The notes beneath the pieces were generated by a model, which saw nothing but the letters and a program-made list of their open reading frames with translations, did no database searches and had not been told where the DNA came from. The position numbers and the translations under genes are program-made. 7,077 bases of DNA, from contig JAOZTO010000127.1 of NCBI GenBank assembly GCA_029942265.1, positions 1 to 7,077 on the forward strand. The letters are read 5' to 3'. Below are positions 1-5,196 of the stretch, piece after piece. The DNA comes from Desulfocapsa sp. (GTDB taxonomy: Bacteria > Desulfobacterota > Desulfobulbia > Desulfobulbales > Desulfocapsaceae). Every line of letters starts with the position of its first letter. Within the stretch, counting starts at the first letter, position 1.

Positions 1-1404
1 ACAACAATTAAAAAAGTTAAGAATCCCAGACTTCCTATGCCTACACAGGATCCAAAAGTCAGGGCACACAATTTCCTTGAAGTTCCCACTGGATACACCG
101 TAAAGATGGCTCAGGAGGAAGCTGCTCGCTGTCTTCATTGCAAAAAACCAGGCTGTGTAGCTGGTTGTCCTGTAAACGTTGACATTCCAGGTTTTATTGA
201 TCTTATAGCTCATGGTGATATTACAGGTGCCGCCCGTATTTTGTGGAAAAAAAATGCCCTCCCAGCGGTATGCGGTCGTGTCTGTCCGCAAGAGATACAG
301 TGCGAAGGTAAATGCATTGTCGGAAAAAGAGGAGAGGCCGTTGCCATCGGTCACCTGGAACGTTTTTGTGCCGATTACGAAAGAGAACACGGTCACAGTG
401 AATTACCACCAAAGATTGAACCAACCGGTAAGAGAGTCGCTGTGGTTGGCTCAGGGCCATCTGGATTAACGGTTGCTGGTGATCTAATTGTTAAGGGACA
501 TGAGGTTAAAATTTTTGAAGCATTGCACAAACCCGGTGGCGTTTTAGTTTATGGTATTCCTGAATTTAGATTACCAAAAGATATCGTTGCCGAGGAGATA
601 CACTTCCTTGAAAGACAGGGCGTTGAAATTGAATGTAACGCCGTTATCGGAAAAACAGTTTCTGTTGATGAGCTTTTTGAAGCAGGTTATGATGTTGTAT
701 ATATTGGTGTTGGAGCTGGATTACCAAGGTTTATGAACATCCCTGGAGAAAACCTGGTAGGCATATTATCTGCTAATGAATATCTCACCCGTGCCAACCT
801 AATGAAGGCCTACAAATACCCAGAAGTCGATACTCCCATCCCAATTGGTAAAAATGTTGTTGTTCTTGGAGCAGGCAATGTTGCAATGGATTCTGCACGC
901 ACCGCTATGCGCCTCGGTGCCAAGAGTGTTAAAGTTGTTTACAGACGTTCTCGCGAGGAAATGCCTGCTCGTAATGAAGAAATTCACCACGCCGAAGAAG
1001 AGGGCATAGAACTTTCTTTACTCACTAACCCCACCAGGTATCTCGGAAGTGAAGACGGTAGACTCACCAGCATGGAGTGTCTACGTATGGAACTTGGCGA
1101 ACCTGATGCATCCGGAAGACGTCGGCCTGTCGCCATTGAAGGATCGGAGTTTGAAATGCCATGTGATCTATGTATTGTTGCCGTAGGTTCTGGTGCCAAC
1201 CCACTTCTAACTAGCGAGACACCTGATATCAATCTTAATCAGTGGGGAAATGTCGTAACAGATGAAAAAACTGGCAAGACCAGCAAAAAAGCTGTTTGGG
1301 CTGGTGGAGATATAGTAACTGGCGCTGCAACAGTGATCCTTGCTATGGGCGCAGGAAGGGCAGCAGCTGATTCTATCCACGATTACCTGAGTCTTGGTTG
1401 GTGA
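1..1404 (+). CDS. gltA: GltA-family NADPH-dependent glutamate synthase-type flavoprotein (NfnL/GltD-like), 5'-partial
   Basis: This is an FAD- and [4Fe-4S]-containing pyridine nucleotide oxidoreductase of the glutamate synthase small-subunit family. Such cytoplasmic proteins move electrons between NAD(P)H and iron-sulfur partners, either for glutamate synthesis or as the large subunit of ferredoxin:NADP oxidoreductase (NfnL). Residues are numbered from the Met codon at 37. The N-terminal cluster domain has C32, C35, C40, C44 (CLHCKKPGCVAGCP) and C79, C83, C89, C93. The FAD-binding GSGPSG is at 138-143, the NADP-binding GAGNVAMD at 278-285, YRRSREEMPA at 302-311, and the C-terminal flavin motif GGD...TGAATVI at 423-434. 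The frame is open to base 1, the Met at 37 has no Shine-Dalgarno sequence, and the 12 upstream codons (TTIKKVKNPRLP) resemble the usual lead-in before MPxQDPKVR. The real start is therefore probably outside the window. The TGA stop is at 1402-1404. GltD and NfnL cannot be separated without the upstream gene. Confidence 0.93.
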   Translation, partial: TTIKKVKNPRLPMPTQDPKVRAHNFLEVPTGYTVKMAQEEAARCLHCKKPGCVAGCPVNVDIPGFIDLIAHGDITGAARILWKKNALPAVCGRVCPQEIQCEGKCIVGKRGEAVAIGHLERFCADYEREHGHSELPPKIEPTGKRVAVVGSGPSGLTVAGDLIVKGHEVKIFEALHKPGGVLVYGIPEFRLPKDIVAEEIHFLERQGVEIECNAVIGKTVSVDELFEAGYDVVYIGVGAGLPRFMNIPGENLVGILSANEYLTRANLMKAYKYPEVDTPIPIGKNVVVLGAGNVAMDSARTAMRLGAKSVKVVYRRSREEMPARNEEIHHAEEEGIELSLLTNPTRYLGSEDGRLTSMECLRMELGEPDASGRRRPVAIEGSEFEMPCDLCIVAVGSGANPLLTSETPDINLNQWGNVVTDEKTGKTSKKAVWAGGDIVTGAATVILAMGAGRAAADSIHDYLSLGW

Positions 1405-1418
1405 TTTTCTTGTGATTT

Positions 1419-1538
1419 TTAATTCATATCTTCACAATCCTCGCATAGCCACCAGCTACGTTGCAGTTGTGAAGATATAAAACCGGTTGAATCTACAGCA
1501 CATTTACGACAGGAAAATGCCATGTTAGGAACGTACAT
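1419..1538 (-). CDS. Doubtful 39-aa ORF with a zinc-ribbon-like cysteine pattern
   Basis: Read on the minus strand from the ATG at 1538, this short ORF ends at a TAA at 1419-1421. It encodes a CxxC-x18-CxxC pattern (CRKC then CEDC, the second preceded by WWL), which is the layout of small zinc ribbons. A weak AGGT lies about 7 bases upstream of the ATG. The same frame stays open upstream to a GTG at 1686-1688, giving 89 aa, but that extension runs straight through the palindromic element and has no Shine-Dalgarno sequence. The ATG lies only two bases from the edge of the palindrome. I recognise no family. It may be a real microprotein, the tail of a gene broken by the palindrome, or a chance ORF over a structured region; the stem-loop at 1426-1478 is entirely inside it. 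Low confidence. Confidence 0.2.
   Translation of the reverse strand: MYVPNMAFSCRKCAVDSTGFISSQLQRSWWLCEDCEDMN
1423..1481. repeat. Stem-loop downstream of gltA
   Basis: ATATCTTCACAA at 1426-1437 is the exact reverse complement of TTGTGAAGATAT at 1467-1478, and two more pairs (1423-1424 with 1480-1481) lie outside one mismatch. The 29-base loop contains a smaller dyad, TAGC at 1446-1449 with GCTA at 1455-1458, flanked by GCA and TGC. The stem starts 21 bases after the gltA stop codon. Neither strand has a T-run directly after the stem, so it is not a canonical intrinsic terminator. It could protect or process the gltA mRNA 3' end, or be part of a structured minus-strand RNA together with the neighbouring palindrome. 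Confidence 0.7.
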
Positions 1539-1539
1539 C

Positions 1540-1766
1540 AAATAACCTGAACATCTTTCCTGCCCTTTGTTTCGCCAGCTATACTTAAAAAAACGGTAAC
1601 TATTCAGTTGCACCCCATCTTCGCCCATTTGGACATTCTCACATAACAAACTATGCTTCGAATGTCCAAATGAACGAATATGAGGCACATCTGAACAGTT
1701 ACAGTTCAGTGTTTTTCCAAATATCGGGTACTAGCTGAATAGTTACGAAATATGTTCAGGTTATTT
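1540..1766. repeat. About 227-bp imperfect palindrome (MITE-like element or structured RNA locus)
   Basis: The outer arms at 1540-1559 and 1747-1766 are reverse complements at 19 of 20 positions, including a perfect 15-bp block starting AAATAACCTGAACAT. The inner arms at 1596-1638 and 1660-1702 pair without gaps at 35 of 43 positions, ending in a perfect 13-bp stem (CATTTGGACATTC with GAATGTCCAAATG). The apical 21-base loop has a further CATA/TATG dyad in nearly the same register. Between outer and inner arms the pairing is broken by bulges, and the register shifts by 8 bases. Six of the eight inner mismatches are A-C oppositions on the + strand, which become G-U pairs on the minus strand, so 41 of 43 positions could pair in a minus-strand RNA. 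No clear target-site duplication flanks it. It may be a miniature inverted-repeat element without a transposase, or the gene of a long hairpin RNA. The hairpin itself is certain from the sequence; its nature is not. Confidence 0.85.
1691..1709. promoter_or_regulatory. 19-bp dyad CTGAAC-N7-GTTCAG, possible operator
   Basis: CTGAACAGTTACAGTTCAG is a near-perfect palindrome (8 of 9 half-site pairs) about 150 bp upstream of the LuxR-type gene. Its left half, CTGAAYAGTTAC, recurs at 1735-1746 in the same orientation, 44 bp away, and at 1596-1607 in the opposite orientation. A CTG...CAG dyad near a LuxR-family gene is suggestive of a regulator site. All copies are embedded in the large palindrome, however, and may simply be parts of that element. 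Confidence 0.25.
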
Positions 1767-1846
1767 AATTCCCGTGCCTTATTTCTTACCGGACCCTAAG
1801 AATATTATGTTGCGAACTGTGTTGGATCAGATACAAACGATTTAAC

Positions 1847-1854
1847 AAGGAGGT
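1847..1854 (+). promoter_or_regulatory. Strong Shine-Dalgarno sequence of the LuxR-type gene
   Basis: AAGGAGGT is a full anti-16S match whose GGAGG core ends 4 bases before the ATG at 1858. It fixes the start of the regulator gene. Confidence 0.85.
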
Positions 1855-1857
1855 TAT

Positions 1858-2715
1858 ATGACCAGGGAATGTTTCAATTTTCAGAGATGGAATGAAGCTG
1901 TGGGACAAATGATTGCCCATCTGGACAATGTAATCTTTCCTCGTATTTTAGCAAAAGCACTTTGCGATCTTGTTCCATTCGACAAACTACTTATTTCCAA
2001 AATTGAAAAAAAGAAGGTTCCTGCTCATGTGTACGACAGTGGCATCGCTCCCGAGGAACATGAACTTCATTTTGAGAGTTATTGTTCAGGAGCATATCTG
2101 CTTGACCCTGTTTATCAGTCCGTTTTAAGGGGCGTCGACCCAGGATTTTACCATTTAAAAGAGTTATCGCCCGATAACTTTGCTCAAAGCGAATATTATT
2201 TAGCTTATTATAAAGCCACAGGTATCGTGGAAGATGTTCTGTACCTGGTCACCTTGGATGAAGATACGAGTTTGTGGATTGAACTTGGCCGTGGCTCTAA
2301 TAGCCCACCATATTCTGAACAAGAAAAAAATCGTTTACACATGGTTGATCCCATAGTCCAAAATGTTGCAAAGCGGCATTGGTGTGCCGGAAATATCGAA
2401 AGTACGGAAGCCAGTGTCCCCAGTTTTGATTTGGGGCAACAGTTGCTTGTAGCATATGAAAATTTCGGTAAATCTATTTTGACGAAGCGAGAAATTGAAT
2501 TGACTCATCTAATGCTGAAAGGATATTCTATCAAATCCGCAGCTGGAAAAATGAATATTTCTTCCGATACAATTAAAATGCATCGTAAGAATCTGTACGG
2601 CAAACTTAAAATTTCCGGCCATCCTGAACTGTTTTCTCTGTTCATCTCATCCCTATCTTCTATTACCCAGCAGTCCGATAAAGACCCTCTGACCAATTTT
2701 TTTAGATCCTTTTAA
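1858..2715 (+). CDS. LuxR-type (GerE-fold) transcriptional regulator
   Basis: This is a 285-residue cytoplasmic DNA-binding protein with a LuxR-type helix-turn-helix at about residues 206-262: LTKREIELTHLML, then GYSIKSAAGKMNIS, then SDTIKMHRKNLYGKLKI, matching the LTxRE...G.S.K.IA..L.IS..TVK.H..N...KL consensus. The roughly 200-residue N-terminal part looks like a small-molecule sensor (GAF/autoinducer-like fold). It carries LLDPVY at 81-86, reminiscent of the DP pair in acyl-homoserine-lactone receptors, and SEYYLAYYKATGIVEDVLYL at 111-130, a pattern I associate with non-acyl-HSL LuxR-type regulators. There is no response-regulator receiver domain. No luxI-type synthase is in the window, so it would be a LuxR solo with an unknown ligand. 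It stands alone between two gaps, directly before the amidase and hydroxylase genes, and is their likeliest local regulator (inference). Confidence 0.9.
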   Translation: MTRECFNFQRWNEAVGQMIAHLDNVIFPRILAKALCDLVPFDKLLISKIEKKKVPAHVYDSGIAPEEHELHFESYCSGAYLLDPVYQSVLRGVDPGFYHLKELSPDNFAQSEYYLAYYKATGIVEDVLYLVTLDEDTSLWIELGRGSNSPPYSEQEKNRLHMVDPIVQNVAKRHWCAGNIESTEASVPSFDLGQQLLVAYENFGKSILTKREIELTHLMLKGYSIKSAAGKMNISSDTIKMHRKNLYGKLKISGHPELFSLFISSLSSITQQSDKDPLTNFFRSF

Positions 2716-2730
2716 AGGCTTCTAAAATAG

Positions 2731-2761
2731 AAAAACCTACCCGAAGAGGGAATTGTTTTTT
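2731..2761 (+). terminator. Weak intrinsic-terminator-like hairpin after the LuxR-type gene
   Basis: AAAAAC at 2731-2736 can pair with GTTTTT at 2755-2760 around an inner CCC (2740-2742) / GGG (2748-2750) pair with a GAAGA loop. The hairpin ends in a run of six T. It starts 15 bases after the stop codon. The stem is short and has an internal loop (CTA opposite AATT), so termination may be partial. Confidence 0.35.
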
Positions 2762-2781
2762 GGAGAGGCATCGGTTATTGA

Positions 2782-2795
2782 TGTGTATATTCACA
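2782..2795. promoter_or_regulatory. Palindromic TGTG-N6-CACA site upstream of aguB
   Basis: TGTGTATATTCACA is symmetric at 12 of 14 bases and lies 66-80 bp before the aguB start, a usual operator or activator position. It resembles a CRP/FNR-family half-site pair, but the spacing is shorter than the TGTGA-N6-TCACA consensus. The binding factor is unknown; the neighbouring LuxR-type protein is one candidate. Confidence 0.3.
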
Positions 2796-2861
2796 GTACA
2801 AAAAAGATGAAGAGTTGTTACGAATCCACCATTATATTTTTAATACATAAAAGGATATTAT

Positions 2862-3740
2862 ATGGCTGAAATAACTGTTGCTGCAACCCAGATGGCCTGT
2901 GGCGAAAATACGGATGAAAACATCGATAAAGCTGAAATGGCAATACGAAATGCTGCCAAAAAGGGAGCACAGATCATTTTACTCCAAGAGCTGTTCTCAA
3001 CACCATATTTTTGTAAGGATGAGAAAAAAGAATTTTTTGAATTGGCCAGAGAAGTAAAAGACAATCCGCTTTTAGCTAGAATGTCTGAGCTTGCTAAAGA
3101 ACTGTCAGTTGTCTTACCCATCAGTTTTTATGAAAGAGCTGGTAATGCCCTCTTTAATTCAATAATGATGATAGATGCAGATGGAACACAAATGGGAGTC
3201 TATCGTAAAACACATATTCCACATTCACCAGGATACGAAGAAAAGTATTATTTCTCTCCTGGTGATACTGGTTTTAAAGTGTGGCCAACTAAATACGGTA
3301 ATATTGGTGTAGGTGTTTGCTGGGATCAATGGTTTCCAGAATGTGCCAGAGCGATGGCTTTAATGGGAGCAGATATTCTGCTCTATCCGACAGCTATTGG
3401 AATCGCTTCGTATGACAAAGGCTACGACTGTTCTCATCAATGGCAACACGTGATGATGGGACATGCTGCGGCTAATGTTGTTCCAGTTGTTGCATCCAAT
3501 AGAGTTGGTTTGGAGGTAGGTGAATCGTGCCAGCTTGAATTTTTTGGACAGTCGTTTATTTCCGATGAAACAGGTCTAAAGGTTGCCGAGGCAGGCCGTG
3601 AGGAAGAAACAGTTTTGTTGGCAACGTTTGATTTTGCGGAAATCAGAAAACATAGAGACTATTTTTCACTTTTTAGAGACAGACGACCTGCAATGTATGA
3701 TGTGCTTCTAACATTAGATGGTCGTTTACCGAAAAAATAG
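2862..3740 (+). CDS. aguB: N-carbamoylputrescine amidohydrolase
   Basis: This is a nitrilase-superfamily (carbon-nitrogen hydrolase) enzyme expected to cleave N-carbamoylputrescine to putrescine, CO2 and ammonia, the last step of the agmatine deiminase route. All three catalytic residues are visible: Glu43 in LQELF, Lys116 in YRKTHIP and Cys153 in GVCWDQWFPE. The AguB-type stretches HSPGYEEKYYFSPGDTGFKV and FPECARAMALMGADILLYP closely resemble the Pseudomonas and plant enzymes, as do the substrate-loop HQWQHVMMGHAAAN and the C-terminal FRDRRPAMYDVLLTLDG. The length of 292 aa is normal. AAGGA at 2851-2855 is 6 bases before the ATG. The usual partner, agmatine deiminase (aguA), is absent from the window; instead the gene sits between a LuxR-type regulator and a molybdenum hydroxylase. 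A different N-carbamoyl or amide substrate is therefore possible. There is no signal peptide, so the enzyme is cytoplasmic. Confidence 0.93.
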   Translation: MAEITVAATQMACGENTDENIDKAEMAIRNAAKKGAQIILLQELFSTPYFCKDEKKEFFELAREVKDNPLLARMSELAKELSVVLPISFYERAGNALFNSIMMIDADGTQMGVYRKTHIPHSPGYEEKYYFSPGDTGFKVWPTKYGNIGVGVCWDQWFPECARAMALMGADILLYPTAIGIASYDKGYDCSHQWQHVMMGHAAANVVPVVASNRVGLEVGESCQLEFFGQSFISDETGLKVAEAGREEETVLLATFDFAEIRKHRDYFSLFRDRRPAMYDVLLTLDGRLPKK

Positions 3741-3826
3741 TATTAATGGTTTGTTTAATAAATGAATATGGTTTTAGTGGCTAATATTACTTGGTTTATT
3801 TTTAGTAAGTCTTGAGGTTAAAGTAA

Positions 3827-4717
3827 ATGAAAAAAAACAATTTTGAATATTTAAGACCGTTAACAATCGCCGAAGCATGTGATATGAAGGAGAAATATGC
3901 TGAAAAGGCCAAATACTGGGCTGGCGGCACAGACCTTCTTCTCCAGTGGCAGCAAGGTGTGGTCAATCTTGACTATTGCATCGATCTCACGTTCATTCCT
4001 GAACTAAGCTATATCAGGCAAGACTCAGAGAATCTTTCTATTGGAGCGTTAACTATATTATCTTCAATAGAAACATCTTCTGAAATTGATAGCTCGCTTT
4101 CAATAATTTCTGAAGGAGCATCTGAGCTGGCCACTCCGCAGATACGTAATACTGCAACTATTGGTGGAAATGTTTGTCGTGCCGCTCCATCTGCTGACAT
4201 GGCGCCACCGCTTCTAGTTCTGGGAACGGAAGTAAAGCTTGTTAACTCTTCTGGTGAGAGATGGTTGGCTCTGGACGAATTTTTTCTGGGTTTGAACAAA
4301 ACTGCACGAGAAGAGAATGAATTACTTGTTGAAATTCGAATTCCCGTCCCATCCTCCAACGCAGCGTCCTGTTTTCTCAAGGTTGGGCGAACGGTGGTTG
4401 ATATCGCTATTGTAAACATGGCGGCAAGTATGACTATGGATGACAACGCCATCTTATCAGATGTGAGAATTGCATTCGGTGCAGTGGCACCTACCCCTCT
4501 TCGTATTAAATTAGCAGAAGAAATGCTTCTAGGGGTAAATGTTTCAGCCATCGATAGTGCAATGATCGATAAAGTGAGTGACAAAGTGGCAAATGAAGTA
4601 AAGCCGATCACTGATGTCCGAGGCACCATGGAGTACAGGCGCGAAATTAGTAGAGTACTGACAAAACGGGCAATAGAGAGAAATACCCAAGCTCTTACAA
4701 AGAGGGTGCTGTCGTGA
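3827..4717 (+). CDS. Molybdenum hydroxylase FAD-binding (medium) subunit, CoxM/HcrB-like
   Basis: This is the flavin subunit of a three-part xanthine dehydrogenase/CO dehydrogenase-superfamily enzyme. It takes electrons from the [2Fe-2S] subunit and passes them to an external acceptor. The first FAD pyrophosphate motif is AGGTDLL at 32-38, and the second is TIGGNVCRAAPSADMAPPLL at 111-130, where TIGGN and the SAD/PP pattern are typical. The C-terminal CO_deh_flav_C-like domain runs from about 185 and includes RGTMEYRREI. The 296-aa length matches CoxM-type subunits. There is no cysteine-rich insertion of the kind that carries the extra [4Fe-4S] cluster in 4-hydroxybenzoyl-CoA reductase beta subunits. 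GAGGT at 3814-3818 is 8 bases before the ATG. The stop codon overlaps the next start. The 86-bp AT-rich gap before it shows no clear terminator, so co-transcription with aguB is possible. Confidence 0.93.
   Translation: MKKNNFEYLRPLTIAEACDMKEKYAEKAKYWAGGTDLLLQWQQGVVNLDYCIDLTFIPELSYIRQDSENLSIGALTILSSIETSSEIDSSLSIISEGASELATPQIRNTATIGGNVCRAAPSADMAPPLLVLGTEVKLVNSSGERWLALDEFFLGLNKTAREENELLVEIRIPVPSSNAASCFLKVGRTVVDIAIVNMAASMTMDDNAILSDVRIAFGAVAPTPLRIKLAEEMLLGVNVSAIDSAMIDKVSDKVANEVKPITDVRGTMEYRREISRVLTKRAIERNTQALTKRVLS
4701..4706 (+). promoter_or_regulatory. Shine-Dalgarno sequence supporting the GTG start at 4714
   Basis: AGAGGG lies 7 bases upstream of the GTG at 4714-4716, inside the end of the preceding gene. 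It supports this GTG over the Met codon at 4732, which would cut the first beta strand of the ferredoxin fold. Confidence 0.6.
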
Positions 4718-5196
4718 TAAAGTTACAATTAATGGTCAATGAAAAGACACAGGAATTTGAGATAGAACCTCACGAGATTTTAGCAGATGTCTTGAAAAAG
4801 AGACTGGGGTTGATTGGAGTTCGTGTTTCCTGCGGTGAAGGGGAGTGTGGCGCATGTACTATCCTGCTGGATGGCAAACCTGTGCTAGCATGTATGATGC
4901 TTGCCAAACAGGCAGAAGGTAAGGAAATAACCACTATTGAAGGATTGGGTACCCATGATAACCTTCATCCTATTCAGGAAGCATTTGTCGAAAAGCATGG
5001 CTTTCAATGTGGTTTTTGTACTCCTGGAATCATATTGAGCACCAAAAATTTGCTTGAAACCAAAGCTGATTCAACTCCGTCTGAAATTGCCATGTCACTT
5101 AGTGGGCATATCTGTCGTTGCGGTGCTTATCCCAAAATTATAGAATCAGTTCAGGAAGCGGCTAATAAGATGGAGAATAGTCACGATGAAAAATAA
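4714..5196 (+). CDS. Molybdenum hydroxylase [2Fe-2S] (small) subunit, CoxS/HcrC-like
   Basis: This small electron-transfer subunit carries two [2Fe-2S] clusters between the molybdenum site and FAD. The N-terminal plant-ferredoxin-like domain has C40, C45, C48 and C60 (CGEGECGAC, then C60 after LDGKPVLA). The C-terminal four-helix domain has C99, C102, C134 and C136 (CGFCTPG and CRCGAYP), the cluster nearest the Mo cofactor. All eight ligands are present, and 160 aa is the usual length. The start is GTG, overlapping the preceding TGA by 4 bases (GTGA), which indicates translational coupling. The 3' end overlaps the Mo subunit gene by 11 bases. There is no Tat signal, so the complex is cytoplasmic. 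The order FAD, FeS, Mo is that of coxMSL-type operons. Confidence 0.95.
   Translation: MIKLQLMVNEKTQEFEIEPHEILADVLKKRLGLIGVRVSCGEGECGACTILLDGKPVLACMMLAKQAEGKEITTIEGLGTHDNLHPIQEAFVEKHGFQCGFCTPGIILSTKNLLETKADSTPSEIAMSLSGHICRCGAYPKIIESVQEAANKMENSHDEK
5172..5175 (+). promoter_or_regulatory. Shine-Dalgarno sequence for the Mo subunit start at 5186
   Basis: GGAG lies 10 bases upstream of the ATG at 5186, within the end of the [2Fe-2S] gene. The alternative in-frame ATG at 5204 has only A-rich sequence before it, so 5186 is preferred. Confidence 0.5.

Larger units (their letters stand above)
1405..1857. other. 453-bp structured intergenic region between gltA and the LuxR-type gene
   Basis: No conserved protein could be recognised here on either strand. 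The stretch holds, in order, a perfect 12-bp stem-loop just after the gltA stop, a weak minus-strand ORF, a roughly 227-bp near-palindrome, and about 90 bp of leader ending in the Shine-Dalgarno sequence of the LuxR-type gene. No transposase gene, tRNA or CRISPR pattern was seen. I found no convincing sigma-70 promoter: TTGCGA at 1810-1815 with TACAAA at 1832-1837 is the best pair and is weak. Confidence 0.8.

Noticed and set aside
1423..1481. Calling the stem-loop after gltA a rho-independent terminator
   Set aside because: The stem is good, but on the + strand it is followed by AAAACCGG and on the minus strand by GAATTAAAAATC. Neither has the required T-run.
1540..1766. Retron-type msr/msd RNA
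   Set aside because: A long hairpin with inverted ends recalls an msd, but no reverse transcriptase is anywhere in the window, and the minus-strand downstream side is gltA.
1810..1837. Sigma-70 promoter for the LuxR-type gene (TTGCGA, 16 bp, TACAAA)
   Set aside because: Each box matches only four of six consensus bases, and such pairs are common in AT-rich DNA. Not strong enough to annotate.
2815..2838. Promoter TTGTTA...TATATT before aguB
   Set aside because: The gap between the boxes is only 12 bases, too short for a sigma-70 promoter.
3741..3826. Possible promoter or terminator between aguB and the FAD subunit gene
   Set aside because: The gap is AT-rich, with some repeated TGGTTT words but no stable stem and no convincing promoter boxes. 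Only the ribosome binding site at its end is supported.
4009..4629. 206-aa open frame on the minus strand
   Set aside because: It lies wholly within the FAD subunit gene, whose motifs are unmistakable. The antisense product is Ser/Thr-rich with no recognisable domain: a shadow frame.
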